A stretch of DNA of 64,000 nt from Paractinoplanes toevensis (GTDB lineage: Bacteria; Actinomycetota; Actinomycetes; Mycobacteriales; Micromonosporaceae). Each line of letters begins with the position of its first letter. Positions within the stretch are counted from its first letter, which is position 1. This document shows, in pieces, positions 24,966 to 34,097 of this stretch. The stretch lies in contig NZ_BOQN01000071.1 in the NCBI RefSeq assembly GCF_018332695.1, forward strand, positions 19,117 to 83,116, written 5' to 3'. The translations under genes were made by a program, and so were the position numbers. The notes under the pieces are model-generated. The model did not search any database. It worked only from the letters and a program-made list of their open reading frames with translations, and was not told the origin of the DNA.

Positions 24966-27242
24966 ATGGGATGCGTGCTAGCAACTCAGCAACTGACGGA
25001 GTTCCTCTCCGTCGTCGCCGAACGGCCCGACAGCCCGGCCGTGCAGCATGCTGCCGTGGGCTGCGCCGCTCGGGCCCTCCACGCCGACGTGGCCGTCCTG
25101 CTGATCGACGAGGGCGTGGCCGCCACCGTCGGGGTGAACGCCGACGACGTACCCGTCTATGCGCTCGGGGAGGTCGCCGCCGGGCACCGCAACAGCCTCG
25201 ACCTGGCCGGCCGCCGCTACGCGGTGACGTTCGCCCTGCTCGACGGCGGGGTCAACGGCGTACTCGTGCTGGGTCGGCCGGACGACCGGGCGTTCACCGT
25301 CGACGAGGTCTGCCTGCTACGCAACATGGCCCGGGTCTTTCAGCTGAGCCTCAGCTCGGTGCAGATGTTCGCGAACGAACGCCGCTACACCGAGGAGAAC
25401 GACCGCCTGCTCGACTCGCTCCAGCAGCGGCAGCGCCTTTTCGAGAAGCTCACCGAGGTGCAGCGGGCCATCGCCCGCCGGTCCCCGCTCGACAAGATCC
25501 TGGCAACCGTCACCAGTTCGGCCCGCGAGCTGCTCAACGTCGAGATGGCCAGTCTCAACCTGGTCGACCGGGACGACCCCACGACCGGCAGCATGGCCGC
25601 CGCGTCCGGCGTACCGGAAGAGGTCGTGGCGCAGGTCGACCGCATGCCGCTCGCCGCCGGGGGTGTCTCCGGCCTCGCCATCCTGGGCGACGAACTGGTC
25701 ATGGTCGAGGACTACCAGGCCTCCCCGATCGCCATGCCGACCATGATGAAAGCGCGGCTGCGCTCGGTGATGGCCACCCCCGTGCACGAGAACGGGCACG
25801 CCGTCGGCAGCCTCACCGTCGGCATGTACAGCGAAGCCCGCGAGTGGGACAAGCCGGCCCAGGAGATGCTGCGGGCGTTCGCCGAGCACATCAGCCTGGC
25901 CATCACCGACGCGCGCACCCTGGAAGCGATGAACCAGGCCTTCCTGGACTCGCTGACCGGGCTGCCCAGCCGCTCGCTCTTCCAGACCCGGATGGAGGAG
26001 ACCCTGGCCGCCGACCACGGCGGCCTCGCCGTGCTCTTCATCGACCTCGACCGCTTCAAGATGGTCAACGACTCGCTCGGCCACGCCGCCGGCGACCAGC
26101 TGCTGGCCGGGGTCGCCGAGCGCATCCTGGTCTGCCTGCGCGACGACGACATCGCGGCCCGCCTCGGCGGCGACGAGTTCGCCGTCCTGCTGCCCGGCCT
26201 CGGCTCACCCGCGGAGGCGGTGCCGATCGCGAACCGCGTGCTGGAACAGCTGCGGGCACCCTTCGAACTCAACGGCGCCGAGGCGTACGTGACCGCCAGC
26301 ATCGGCATCGCGTACTGCCCGGCCGGCTCGCCCGAGCCGCCGAGCGCGCAGGACCTGATGGTCGACGCCGACCTCGCCATGTACCAGGCGAAGAAGCACG
26401 GCAAGGACAAATTCGAGATGTTCGAGCCGGGCATGCGGGTCGCCTTCCAGGCCACCATCGACATGGAGAGCGACCTGCGCCGCGCGGTCGTCCGGCACGA
26501 GTTCGAACTGCGCTACCAGCCCATCGTCCGGCTCAACTCCGGCGAGATCACCGGCGTCGAGGCGCTGATCCGCTGGATGCACCCCGAGCGCGGCGTCGTC
26601 CCGCCGGTCGAGTTCATCCCGCTCGCCGAGGAGACCGGCCTGATCGTGCCGATCGGCGAATGGGTGCTGCGCGAGGCGACCCAGCAGGTGGCCGCCTGGA
26701 ACACCCGCCGCTCCGGGCGCCCGCTGACGGTCAGCGTGAACATCTCCGCCGTCCAGCTGGAACACAGCGTGCTGCCCGAGATCGTGCAGTCGGCGCTGGA
26801 CGCGTCCGGCTTGCGTGCCGACCGGCTGACCCTCGAACTCACCGAGAGCCTGCTCGTCGACCACCGCCCGGAGACCCTGCAACGCCTTCATGACATCAAA
26901 GCCTTGGGCGTACGCCTGGCCATCGACGATTTCGGTACGGGTTACTCGTCGCTCGCCTACCTGCGCCAGTTCCCGGTCGACATCATCAAGATCGACAAGT
27001 CCTTCGTGGACGACGTCGTCGACGAGCCGACCGCGGCCGCCCTGACCCACGGCATCATCCAGCTGGGCCGGGCCCTCTCCCTGTCGACGATCGCCGAGGG
27101 CATCGAACACGCCGGCCAACTGACCTCGCTGGCCGGCGGCAACTGCGAACTGGGCCAGGGCTACTACTTCGCCGAGCCGCTGACCCGCTCCGACTTCGAC
27201 GACCTGCTGTTCCCGATCGACGTGCCCGGCGAGTGCGATTGA
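24966..27242 (+). CDS. Soluble GAF-GGDEF-EAL cyclic-di-GMP enzyme
   Basis: A 758-aa cytosolic protein without membrane segments. A weak N-terminal GAF-like region (residues 1-140) is followed by a linker helix, a GAF domain (about 175-320), GGDEF (RLGGDEF at 399-405, with an RDDD inhibitory site before it) and EAL (VEALIRW, Glu at 532; then SVNISAVQL, LTLELTES, AIDDFGTGYSSL, IIKIDKSFV, AEGIEH, GQGYYFAEPL). Both catalytic domains are intact, so it can make and break cyclic-di-GMP under control of a small ligand. The frame is open to 24846, but the -10 at 24861 favours ATG 24966. It converges on the caspase-EAL gene. Confidence 0.9.
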   Translation: MGCVLATQQLTEFLSVVAERPDSPAVQHAAVGCAARALHADVAVLLIDEGVAATVGVNADDVPVYALGEVAAGHRNSLDLAGRRYAVTFALLDGGVNGVLVLGRPDDRAFTVDEVCLLRNMARVFQLSLSSVQMFANERRYTEENDRLLDSLQQRQRLFEKLTEVQRAIARRSPLDKILATVTSSARELLNVEMASLNLVDRDDPTTGSMAAASGVPEEVVAQVDRMPLAAGGVSGLAILGDELVMVEDYQASPIAMPTMMKARLRSVMATPVHENGHAVGSLTVGMYSEAREWDKPAQEMLRAFAEHISLAITDARTLEAMNQAFLDSLTGLPSRSLFQTRMEETLAADHGGLAVLFIDLDRFKMVNDSLGHAAGDQLLAGVAERILVCLRDDDIAARLGGDEFAVLLPGLGSPAEAVPIANRVLEQLRAPFELNGAEAYVTASIGIAYCPAGSPEPPSAQDLMVDADLAMYQAKKHGKDKFEMFEPGMRVAFQATIDMESDLRRAVVRHEFELRYQPIVRLNSGEITGVEALIRWMHPERGVVPPVEFIPLAEETGLIVPIGEWVLREATQQVAAWNTRRSGRPLTVSVNISAVQLEHSVLPEIVQSALDASGLRADRLTLELTESLLVDHRPETLQRLHDIKALGVRLAIDDFGTGYSSLAYLRQFPVDIIKIDKSFVDDVVDEPTAAALTHGIIQLGRALSLSTIAEGIEHAGQLTSLAGGNCELGQGYYFAEPLTRSDFDDLLFPIDVPGECD

Positions 27243-27267
27243 CCCGCGACCGGCCTAACGTCGGGGA

Positions 27268-27651
27268 ATGCTCGAGTCCATCTACCGCGAGTACCTCGCC
27301 GCGCTCAACGAACGACGCCTGGACGACCTGAATCGCTTCGTGCACGACGAGCTGACCTACAACGGCGAGCCGATGACCCGCGGGCAGTACCGAGACCTGA
27401 TCGCCGCCGACATCGAGGCGGTCCCCGACCTGTTCTACGACGCCCGCATCATCGTCACCGACGACACCCGGGTGGCCTGCCGCCTGCTCTTCAGCTGCAC
27501 GCCGCAGCGGGACTTCCTCGGCTTCACCCCGGACGGCCGCCGCCTGACCTTCGCCGAACACGTCTTCTACGACTTCCGCGACGGCCGGATAGCCGCCGTG
27601 TCCTCCCTGATCGACCGCCACGCCATCCAGACCCAGCTGAACTCGCCCTGA
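27268..27651 (+). CDS. SnoaL-like NTF2-fold protein (ester cyclase family)
   Basis: A 127-aa single-domain protein of the SnoaL/NTF2 fold: an initial helix (YREYLAALNERRLDDL), FVHDELTYNGEPM, IAADIEAVPDLFYDARIIV, TPDGRRLTFAEHVFYDFRDGRI. These bind small hydrophobic ligands and some are cyclases or isomerases; activity here is unknown. It starts 25 bases after the GAF-GGDEF-EAL stop, so it may be co-transcribed, and its stop lies two bases from the convergent caspase-EAL stop. Confidence 0.85.
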   Translation: MLESIYREYLAALNERRLDDLNRFVHDELTYNGEPMTRGQYRDLIAADIEAVPDLFYDARIIVTDDTRVACRLLFSCTPQRDFLGFTPDGRRLTFAEHVFYDFRDGRIAAVSSLIDRHAIQTQLNSP

Positions 27652-27653
27652 GG

Positions 27654-29675
27654 TCACGCACTCCGGCGCAGAGCCGGCCGGATCGAGGTAGGCCGGGTCT
27701 CGTCGTCGCCGCGGACCCGGGCCGCGATCTCCTTGCGGACCTCGGCGGCCAGCGGCCGGAGCTCCGGTGCGCCGCGCTCGCCGGTGATGTAGCCCTGCAC
27801 GTGCCGGATGCCGCTGCGATAGATCTGCCGGAGGGTGACCAGGGACTCCTCGTCCACTCCCTCGACGACCACCGCGCGGGGAGCGTCCATCGTCTGGCGA
27901 GCCACCGCCACGACCAGTTCGAGCTCCCGCGTCGCCAGCTCATGCTGCAGGATCGCGCGGTCGACCTTGATGTGGGTCAGCCGCAGGTCGACCATCCGGG
28001 CCAGCGAGGCGTGCCCGACCCCGAAGTCGTCGAGCGAGAACGCGACCCCGACGTCCTGGGCGATCGCCGCCAGCCGCTTGTTGAAGTAGTCGTGCGGAGC
28101 CTCGCCCCACTGCTCGCCGGCCCACGGCTCGATCGCGTCCTGCTCGGAGATCTCCAGCGTGACGGCGCCCGCGTCCAACTCCAGCTCGGAGATCAACTGG
28201 CGAAGTGTGTCGACGTAGGAGTCGTCGAGCAGCGAGCGCACCGACACGTTCACCGAGACCGGCTTCGGCTCGTCCGCGCTCCACGGGCTGTCGGCATGGG
28301 CCAGCTTGTACGCCGTCAGCGCCCGGCCCAGGATCGACCGGTCCCGCTCGACCACGAAGTGATCGCCCCAGGTGTGCGCGAGCTGCAGCATCGCGACCGG
28401 CGCGCGCTGGTCGTCCAGGGAACGACGGGCCAGGGCCTCGTAGCTGTACACCCCCACCTGGGTCCACGCCTCGCCGATCGTGACCACCGGCTGGAACACG
28501 ATGCGGAACGACTCGAGCACCTCGCGGTAGAGGTCCAGGGCCCGCTCGAACATCTCGTCCGGGAGCCGTCCGAATACCGAACGCAGGGCGCTGAGGAAGT
28601 GGAGCTCCGACTCCTGCGGCGAATCGGCGGTGTTGGTGTGCCAGATGGTCTCCAGCACCTTGGCGCCGGTCTGGCCGAGCTCGACCAGCCACTCCGGCGG
28701 ATCGACCACGGCCAGCAGGCGGGCCGTGCTCGACGCCGGTCCGAGCGGGGCGCACCACAGCCGGCGCGGCCCCTCGCTCGCGGTGTGCCCGAATCCCCGG
28801 GGCCAGGCGGCCTGCAGCAGATGGCGTACGGCGTCGAGGTCGAACCCGTCGGTGGCGTCGACCGCGACGTATCCGTCCTCGCCGCTGCCGAGATAGGCCA
28901 CCGCACCGGCCCCGAGTGCCGACCGCACCCGCTCGACGTGGCCGACCATCGGCCCGTTGCGCGCCAGCCGCCGGATCAGCCGGGTCAGTTGGGGTGCGTG
29001 CCGGTCGAGCGGGTTGCCCAGCGGAACGATCGACACCTGGTCCGCGCCCGCGTGCCGCGGGTCGAGACCGCTCAGCGTCTCGACGGACGCGCCGTCGCGC
29101 AACGCCTCGAGGACGTGGTGGGTGAAGACCCCGTGCTGAAGCGTCGCATCCTCGCGAGCATCCGCGTCGGGCGCGCAGGCGACCAGAACGCCGTGCCGCG
29201 GGTCGTCGCGGCCACCGGCGTTGACCAGGTCGGTGCCCTGGAACGTGGCGGAATCGTCGGCCCGGCAGCAGTCCAGGATCGCCACGGCCGTCCCGCGGAA
29301 GTGCGGCAGGACGTCCCGGTTCAGGAAGGTCATGCGCAAGCCCGCGTCCGGTCGCTCCGGCAGCGCCGACTCATCGAGGTCCGGCGTCACCAGATAGAAC
29401 TCCGTGCCGCGACTCCAGGACGGCTCGACCACCTGGCCGGCGTAATAGACCAGGAGGACATCGGACTCGTCGGACTCGAGCGCGATGCGGCGAAGGGTCC
29501 GCTTGATCTCGGCGGCCCGCACCCGCGATCCGGCGAACAACGTTATTTCGTACGCATCGCCCAGAACATCGTGAACCGCGACAGCATCTCGCTCGGCGTA
29601 GCGAAGGGGTGACATTGAGCTTCGAACGCCGACCCCATTGACTCCAATGATCACTGCGAGGCGTCGATGTGCCAC
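27654..29675 (-). CDS. Caspase-like (C14) domain fused to an EAL cyclic-di-GMP domain
   Basis: A 673-aa two-part protein. Residues 1-200 are a caspase/metacaspase fold: RLAVIIGVNGV, LRYAERDAVAV, LLVYYAG at strand 3, VAILDCCRADDS with the Cys (C137), and HGVFTHHVLEALRDG. The position of the catalytic His in the usual YYAGHG reads YYAGQV (Q81). Residues about 215-385 form an unassigned middle region (perhaps a sensor or a degenerate GGDEF-like linker). Residues 385-640 form an EAL domain with all key positions: E413 (YEALARR), N476, E508, D549/D550, K570, E605 and Q627. No signal or membrane segment. GTG start, weak ribosome site. It may hydrolyse cyclic-di-GMP, or sense it to gate the caspase half. 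I know of no characterised protein with this pairing. Confidence 0.85.
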   Translation of the reverse strand: MAHRRLAVIIGVNGVGVRSSMSPLRYAERDAVAVHDVLGDAYEITLFAGSRVRAAEIKRTLRRIALESDESDVLLVYYAGQVVEPSWSRGTEFYLVTPDLDESALPERPDAGLRMTFLNRDVLPHFRGTAVAILDCCRADDSATFQGTDLVNAGGRDDPRHGVLVACAPDADAREDATLQHGVFTHHVLEALRDGASVETLSGLDPRHAGADQVSIVPLGNPLDRHAPQLTRLIRRLARNGPMVGHVERVRSALGAGAVAYLGSGEDGYVAVDATDGFDLDAVRHLLQAAWPRGFGHTASEGPRRLWCAPLGPASSTARLLAVVDPPEWLVELGQTGAKVLETIWHTNTADSPQESELHFLSALRSVFGRLPDEMFERALDLYREVLESFRIVFQPVVTIGEAWTQVGVYSYEALARRSLDDQRAPVAMLQLAHTWGDHFVVERDRSILGRALTAYKLAHADSPWSADEPKPVSVNVSVRSLLDDSYVDTLRQLISELELDAGAVTLEISEQDAIEPWAGEQWGEAPHDYFNKRLAAIAQDVGVAFSLDDFGVGHASLARMVDLRLTHIKVDRAILQHELATRELELVVAVARQTMDAPRAVVVEGVDEESLVTLRQIYRSGIRHVQGYITGERGAPELRPLAAEVRKEIAARVRGDDETRPTSIRPALRRSA

Positions 29676-29739
29676 CCAGAATCCCCGAAGGTGAGCGCTA
29701 CCCGGATGTCTGGCCTAAGTGATACTAGTGGTCACCGGG

Positions 29740-30207
29740 TTAAGCAAGTTCGACCTGCGCCCCCTCGACATTTTCGATCATTTGCCGCAGCACCTTCAGC
29801 GCGACGACATAGTCCGCGTCGTCGACACCCCGGTGAATCAGAGCCCGGATCCGCGGGGCGTGCGACGCCAGATAGGCCCGCGCCGCGTCGCCGGCATCGG
29901 TGATTCGGCACAGGCCGTCGTCACAGGTCAGCCAGCCGCGCTCCAGCAGGACCTCCGCCTCGGCCGCCAGATCGTCCTCGGGCCGGAGATAGGAGGTCAT
30001 CGCCTGCCGGAGTTCCGGGATCGACCGGCCCTGGCCGTCCGGTGACAGGTCGTTCTTCGAGAGGTTACGCAGGATCCAGAACTGCGGCTGGGTGAAACCC
30101 AGCTCGGCCTGACAGGCCCGGGTGAAGGCGATCAGCGCCGCATAGGCGACGCCGGTCCAGTAGGCAGCCGGCTGAGCGGCCAGCTCAGCATCGGAAAGGG
30201 TCTTCAT
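29740..30207 (-). CDS. MarR-family winged-helix regulator
   Basis: A 155-aa protein with MarR layout: N-terminal dimerisation helix (YWTGVAYAALIAFTRA), winged helix from about residue 45 to 110 (FTQPQFWILRNLSK, then the wing CDDGLCRITDAG), and a C-terminal helix pair. No clear ribosome site. It is followed 64 bases on by the caspase-EAL gene on the same strand and preceded by a decayed kinase gene; its target is unknown. Confidence 0.82.
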   Translation of the reverse strand: MKTLSDAELAAQPAAYWTGVAYAALIAFTRACQAELGFTQPQFWILRNLSKNDLSPDGQGRSIPELRQAMTSYLRPEDDLAAEAEVLLERGWLTCDDGLCRITDAGDAARAYLASHAPRIRALIHRGVDDADYVVALKVLRQMIENVEGAQVELA

Positions 30208-30241
30208 GGCCGGAAACGTAGAACCTCAACCTCGCTCGAGG

Positions 30242-30620
30242 TCAAGGCACATTCGGCGGGACCGAAGTCCCGGCGCAGTGCGGGCAGCGCGTCGGGCACG
30301 GCGTCCCCGGCACCGCTCCCGACAAGCCACCGGCGTGCAGGATCGTCGCCACCGTGTCGTCCAGGGCGGACGCCTCCGGGATGACCTGTTCACCGGGGAC
30401 GCCGAGCAGGTCCAGCCGCCGGTACCAGTCGCGCATCTCCCGCTCGCCGAACCCGGCGGTCGCCGCCCGGCCCGCGTGCCGCCGGACCGTCTCCTCGAAC
30501 GACACGTCCAGGTAGAACACGAAGCTCGGCCCACCGTGCGTGCCGATCAGCTCGGACAGCGCCCACGGTGGTCTTCCCGCTGCCGGAGTTGCCGCGCACC
30601 ACCACCAGGTTGGTGTTCAC
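30242..30620 (-). pseudogene. Decayed P-loop kinase (internal deletion and frameshift)
   Basis: The GTG at 30620 opens NTNLVVVRGNSGSGKTTV, an intact Walker A loop of a small AAA/uridine-kinase-like or zeta-like phosphotransferase, but after about 21 codons the frame becomes nonsense. The next frame then carries the family's C-terminal half (FYLDVSFEETVRRH, EREMRDWYRRLDLL, VIPEASALDDTVATIL) to the stop at 30242. Comparing with the usual length, roughly 75-80 central codons are missing and the halves are one base out of frame. It lies 18 bases after the asparaginase stop with a GGAG site, so it was once the operon's last gene. Confidence 0.75.
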
Positions 30621-30638
30621 CAGCGGCTCCTCACGTGT

Positions 30639-31601
30639 TCAAGCGGCGGCCGCGGCCATTATCTCGGCACGGATCTGGGCCGGGTTCGCGGTGGTGGTCA
30701 GCAGCAGGTGCAGCAGGAGGCGGGCCTTGTACGGGTCCAGGCTGCCGGCCGGGATGAGGCCCCGCTCGAGGAGGTCTCGTTCGGAGCCGGGGAAGCCGTA
30801 CGTGTCGGTGCCGACGTAGCCGGCGCCGGTGCGCGAGGCCAGCACGACCGGGATGCGGGTCGCCGCCTCGGCCAGGTGCGGCACCCACGAGTCGGGCACG
30901 TGCCCGACCCCGAAGGCGGCGACGACCAGGCCGTCGACCTGCTGGGACAGGGTCGCCAGCAGGGTTCCGTCGTCGCCGAGGGTGGCGGTGCAGAGGCCCA
31001 CCCGCACCGGTTCCCGGGTCGGCGGCGACGGCAGCGTATAGCGGTGCGGCGGCCGGTTGACGATGCGGGGCCGGCCTTCGGCGAGGTAGCCGAGGGGGCC
31101 GCCGTTCGGCGACGTGAAAGCGGCTACGTGCGTCGCGTGGGTCTTGCGCACCCGGGCCGCGGCGTGGATCTCGTCGGCCAGCACCACCAGGCAGCCGAGG
31201 TCGCGGGCGGCCGGGTCGGCGGCGACGGTGACGGCGGCCAGGAGGTTGGCCGGGCCGTCCGCACCGGCGAGGGTGGGGTTGCGCATGGCGCCGGTGACCA
31301 CGATCGGCTCGGAGCCGGTGTGCAGCAGGTCGAGGACGTACGCGGTCTCCTCGATGGTGTCGGTCCCCTGGGTGACCACCGCCCCGGCGGCGGAACGCTG
31401 CCGGATCAGCTCGGCCAGGTCGATCAGGTCGGCCAGGGTCAGCGAGCCGCCGGGTTTGCTCCGGAAGTCGTGCACCTCCAGCTCGCCGGTCAGGCCGGGC
31501 ACGGAGTCGACCACCTGCTGCGCGGTCAGGTCGGGCGCGACACCGGCCGCGCCGGTCATCGCGATCGTCCCGCCGAGCCCGACGACCAGGACGCCGGTCA
31601 T
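30639..31601 (-). CDS. L-asparaginase
   Basis: A 320-aa asparaginase. The first catalytic Thr is in VGLGGTIAMTG and the second triad lies in VVTQGTDTIEETAY (Thr-Asp), with the Lys in RVRKTHATHVAAF; the C-terminal domain carries VVLASRTGAGYVG. It hydrolyses asparagine to aspartate and ammonia. No signal peptide, so the cytoplasmic type I form is likely. The start overlaps the upstream membrane-protein stop as ATGA. Confidence 0.92.
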   Translation of the reverse strand: MTGVLVVGLGGTIAMTGAAGVAPDLTAQQVVDSVPGLTGELEVHDFRSKPGGSLTLADLIDLAELIRQRSAAGAVVTQGTDTIEETAYVLDLLHTGSEPIVVTGAMRNPTLAGADGPANLLAAVTVAADPAARDLGCLVVLADEIHAAARVRKTHATHVAAFTSPNGGPLGYLAEGRPRIVNRPPHRYTLPSPPTREPVRVGLCTATLGDDGTLLATLSQQVDGLVVAAFGVGHVPDSWVPHLAEAATRIPVVLASRTGAGYVGTDTYGFPGSERDLLERGLIPAGSLDPYKARLLLHLLLTTTANPAQIRAEIMAAAAA

Positions 31602-32581
31602 CGGACCTCGGCGACCAGGGCGTCGGGGCTCTCGGTGGGGTAGAGCGCCCAGCGCCGCGCCCGGCGGGCCCGGGCCAGGAACGCCTCGACCCGGTTGGGC
31701 CGAACGGTTTGATACCAGAGGGCACCGTCGTCCTCGAGGAGGCCGTAATACTCCTCGGCGGGCGGCGGGGTGAAGCCCTCGGTCTCGGTGGCGGCGGGCG
31801 GCTGGGGGAAGACCGTCACGACCGCTCCGGCGGGCAGGGCCGAGCGGACGGCGTCGAGGTCGCCGTCGACGAGCAGCCAGCGCCGGGCCACCGCGTCGGT
31901 GGTCTCCAGCACCGCGACGCCGTCACCCAGCGCGGCGACCCCCAGCCAGAAGTCGTCGTCGGCGGACGGCAGATCGGCCCGGGCCACCGCGGCCAGGGCC
32001 GGGGCCGAGGCCGCCAGGTTGAGCGGTTCCAGTCGGCGGCGTGCGGGGCGCAGGATGATGCCGGAACCGGCCACCTGGGTACGCACCTGGTCGCGGATCT
32101 GCCAGACGGCGGTCAGCAGGAAGGCCAGCCCGACGAGCCGGAGGCCCATCCGTACGGCGTCCCACTGCAGCAACTCGACCGGGTCGTCGGTCGACTCACC
32201 GGCGAGGGCGAGCGTGAACGACCCGGTGAGCGCGAGGTAGAACGCCGCCACCGTCCAGTGCACGACCGATTTCCCGGTCTCGTCGCCGGCCGAGCGCAGC
32301 ATCGCCCGGGTGCTGCTGCGCCACCAGTAGAAGCCGGCCAGGTAGCCGAACCCGAGGAGTAGGAACAGCACGCTGATCGCTTCCCAGTGCTCGACCATCC
32401 AGGCGACCAGGGGTGACAGGCCGTCCGCGCCCTCGGCGACCAGGTAGGAGCGCAGGGCCAGATCGGTCACCAGCAGCAGGATGCCGAGCAGGGTGGCGGC
32501 CGCGATGGCGGCGATCAGGGCGAAGGTGCGCGCCTCCCACTCACGTGGGGGCCGGGCGGTCGGCGCGTCGACCGGGGTCAT
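31598..32581 (-). CDS. Membrane protein of unknown function
   Basis: A 327-aa protein with four hydrophobic segments in the first 165 residues (FALIAAIAAATLLGILLLV; ISVLFLLLGFGYLAGFYWW; VAAFYLALTGSFTLALA; LVGLAFLLTAVWQI) and a soluble C-terminal half of about 160 residues that I cannot assign. ATGA overlaps on both sides join it to the GT39 gene upstream and asparaginase downstream, implying one transcript. Confidence 0.7.
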   Translation of the reverse strand: MTPVDAPTARPPREWEARTFALIAAIAAATLLGILLLVTDLALRSYLVAEGADGLSPLVAWMVEHWEAISVLFLLLGFGYLAGFYWWRSSTRAMLRSAGDETGKSVVHWTVAAFYLALTGSFTLALAGESTDDPVELLQWDAVRMGLRLVGLAFLLTAVWQIRDQVRTQVAGSGIILRPARRRLEPLNLAASAPALAAVARADLPSADDDFWLGVAALGDGVAVLETTDAVARRWLLVDGDLDAVRSALPAGAVVTVFPQPPAATETEGFTPPPAEEYYGLLEDDGALWYQTVRPNRVEAFLARARRARRWALYPTESPDALVAEVR

Positions 32582-34053
32582 CGGCTGGGGTTCCGTTCCA
32601 GGAGGGTGATGCCGAGGAGCGAATACTGCCAGCGACGGACCGGGTGGTAACTGTCGGCGAGGCGCTTCCGCTTGGGAGCATCCATATTGGCGTACGGGTC
32701 GGCGCTGTTGTCAACGCGGATCACCCAGATCCGTGGCGGGGAGCCCAGGCACGCCGCCGCCGGGCATTCGGTGGCCAGGAAGTGGCCGTCGGTCCTCTGT
32801 GGTGCGACGCGCAGCACGTCCGGCGGGCGCGGGGCCGGCAGGTAGCGCTCGTAGATGTCGCGCGGCGCCCACGGGATGCTCGGGTGGGTGTCGGGGAAGA
32901 CCGCGACGTCGCCGGGGCGGTAGAGCGGGGCGATCACCGCGGCGACCTTCGCCGAGTCCTCGGAGTGGCCGGCCGGGCCGCGGGCGGCGAGTTGGGCGGG
33001 CCAGCCGATCAGGGTGAGCAGCAGCAGGACCACGGCGGCGGGGCGGGCGCCGGAACGCACCGCGGCCAGGGCGGCCAGGACGGCCAGGACGGGCAGCGCC
33101 ACCAGCACGTACCGGGCGTTCCAGATGGGTTCGACCAGGCCCGCGGCCAGCAGCAGGAGGATCGGGCCGAAGCCGGCCGCGGCCAGGCTCACCGACTCCG
33201 CCGATCCGCGTACGCCGAGGACGGCCAGGCCCAGGACGATGCCGGCCACCGCGCCGGACAGGAAGATCCGTTCCGGGACCACCTGGAGCAGGTCGGCGGT
33301 GAGGACCTTGATCCAGGAGAGCTGGCCGCGCTGCCGGGCGCCGAGCGCGGTGAGCACGAGGGCGGGCAGCGCGCCGAGCGCGGCCGCGGGGGTCCAGAAG
33401 GCCGCGATCCGCGGACTGCGCCGCCAGGCCACGGCCACGGCGTGCGCGGCCGGCACCAGCAGTGCGCTGAGCGGGTGGCTCAGCCCGGTCACGACCAACG
33501 CGCCCGCATAGCCGGCCGCCCGCGGCACGGTGGGCCGGTCCAGCAGCCGGATCAGGCATAACAGGGCGAGCGTGGCGGCGAGCATCGCGAACGCGTAGGA
33601 GCGCGCCTCCTGGCCGTACCGGGAGGTGGCCGGCAGGACCGCGAAGATCAGCCCGGCGACCAGGCCGGCGGCGGGGCCGCCGAGCCGGCGCCCCAGCGCC
33701 GTCGTGAGCAGGGTGGTCGCGACGATCGCGAGCAGGGCGGGGAGGCGCAGGGCGACCGTCGAGGTGCCGGCGATCGAGGCGTACGCCTTCATGGCCGCGT
33801 AGTAGGGCGCGAGCACGATGTCGACGGTGCCGGTCAGCTCCCGCAGTTGCCCCCAGCTGAGCCGCACGGCTCCCCAGGTGGCCAGCTCGTCGGCCCAGAG
33901 TGCCGGCCCGGTCAGCCGCCACCCGCCGAGCACCGCGGCGACCAGCGCGGGCGCTACCCAGGTGAGCCACGAAGATCGCGGCACGGCGGGCGGAACCGCC
34001 CGTTGCCGGGGGATGACCGTCGTTCGAGCATCCGAACCGGCGACCGTTTCCAT
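32578..34053 (-). CDS. GT39-type (dolichyl/polyprenyl-phosphate sugar) glycosyltransferase
   Basis: A 491-aa membrane enzyme with about ten hydrophobic segments. The first periplasmic loop carries GPALWADELATWGAV with the Asp-Glu pair (DE) diagnostic of GT39/PMT and ArnT-like enzymes, and later KAYASIAGTSTVALRLPALL. It transfers a sugar from a polyprenyl phosphate onto a surface acceptor. The C-terminal 130 residues are extracytoplasmic. First gene of the three-gene chain ending in asparaginase. Confidence 0.85.
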   Translation of the reverse strand: METVAGSDARTTVIPRQRAVPPAVPRSSWLTWVAPALVAAVLGGWRLTGPALWADELATWGAVRLSWGQLRELTGTVDIVLAPYYAAMKAYASIAGTSTVALRLPALLAIVATTLLTTALGRRLGGPAAGLVAGLIFAVLPATSRYGQEARSYAFAMLAATLALLCLIRLLDRPTVPRAAGYAGALVVTGLSHPLSALLVPAAHAVAVAWRRSPRIAAFWTPAAALGALPALVLTALGARQRGQLSWIKVLTADLLQVVPERIFLSGAVAGIVLGLAVLGVRGSAESVSLAAAGFGPILLLLAAGLVEPIWNARYVLVALPVLAVLAALAAVRSGARPAAVVLLLLTLIGWPAQLAARGPAGHSEDSAKVAAVIAPLYRPGDVAVFPDTHPSIPWAPRDIYERYLPAPRPPDVLRVAPQRTDGHFLATECPAAACLGSPPRIWVIRVDNSADPYANMDAPKRKRLADSYHPVRRWQYSLLGITLLERNPSR

Positions 34054-34097
34054 CGTGGAGGCACGCTAAACGCCGCCGGTGTACGGCGGGTGAACGG

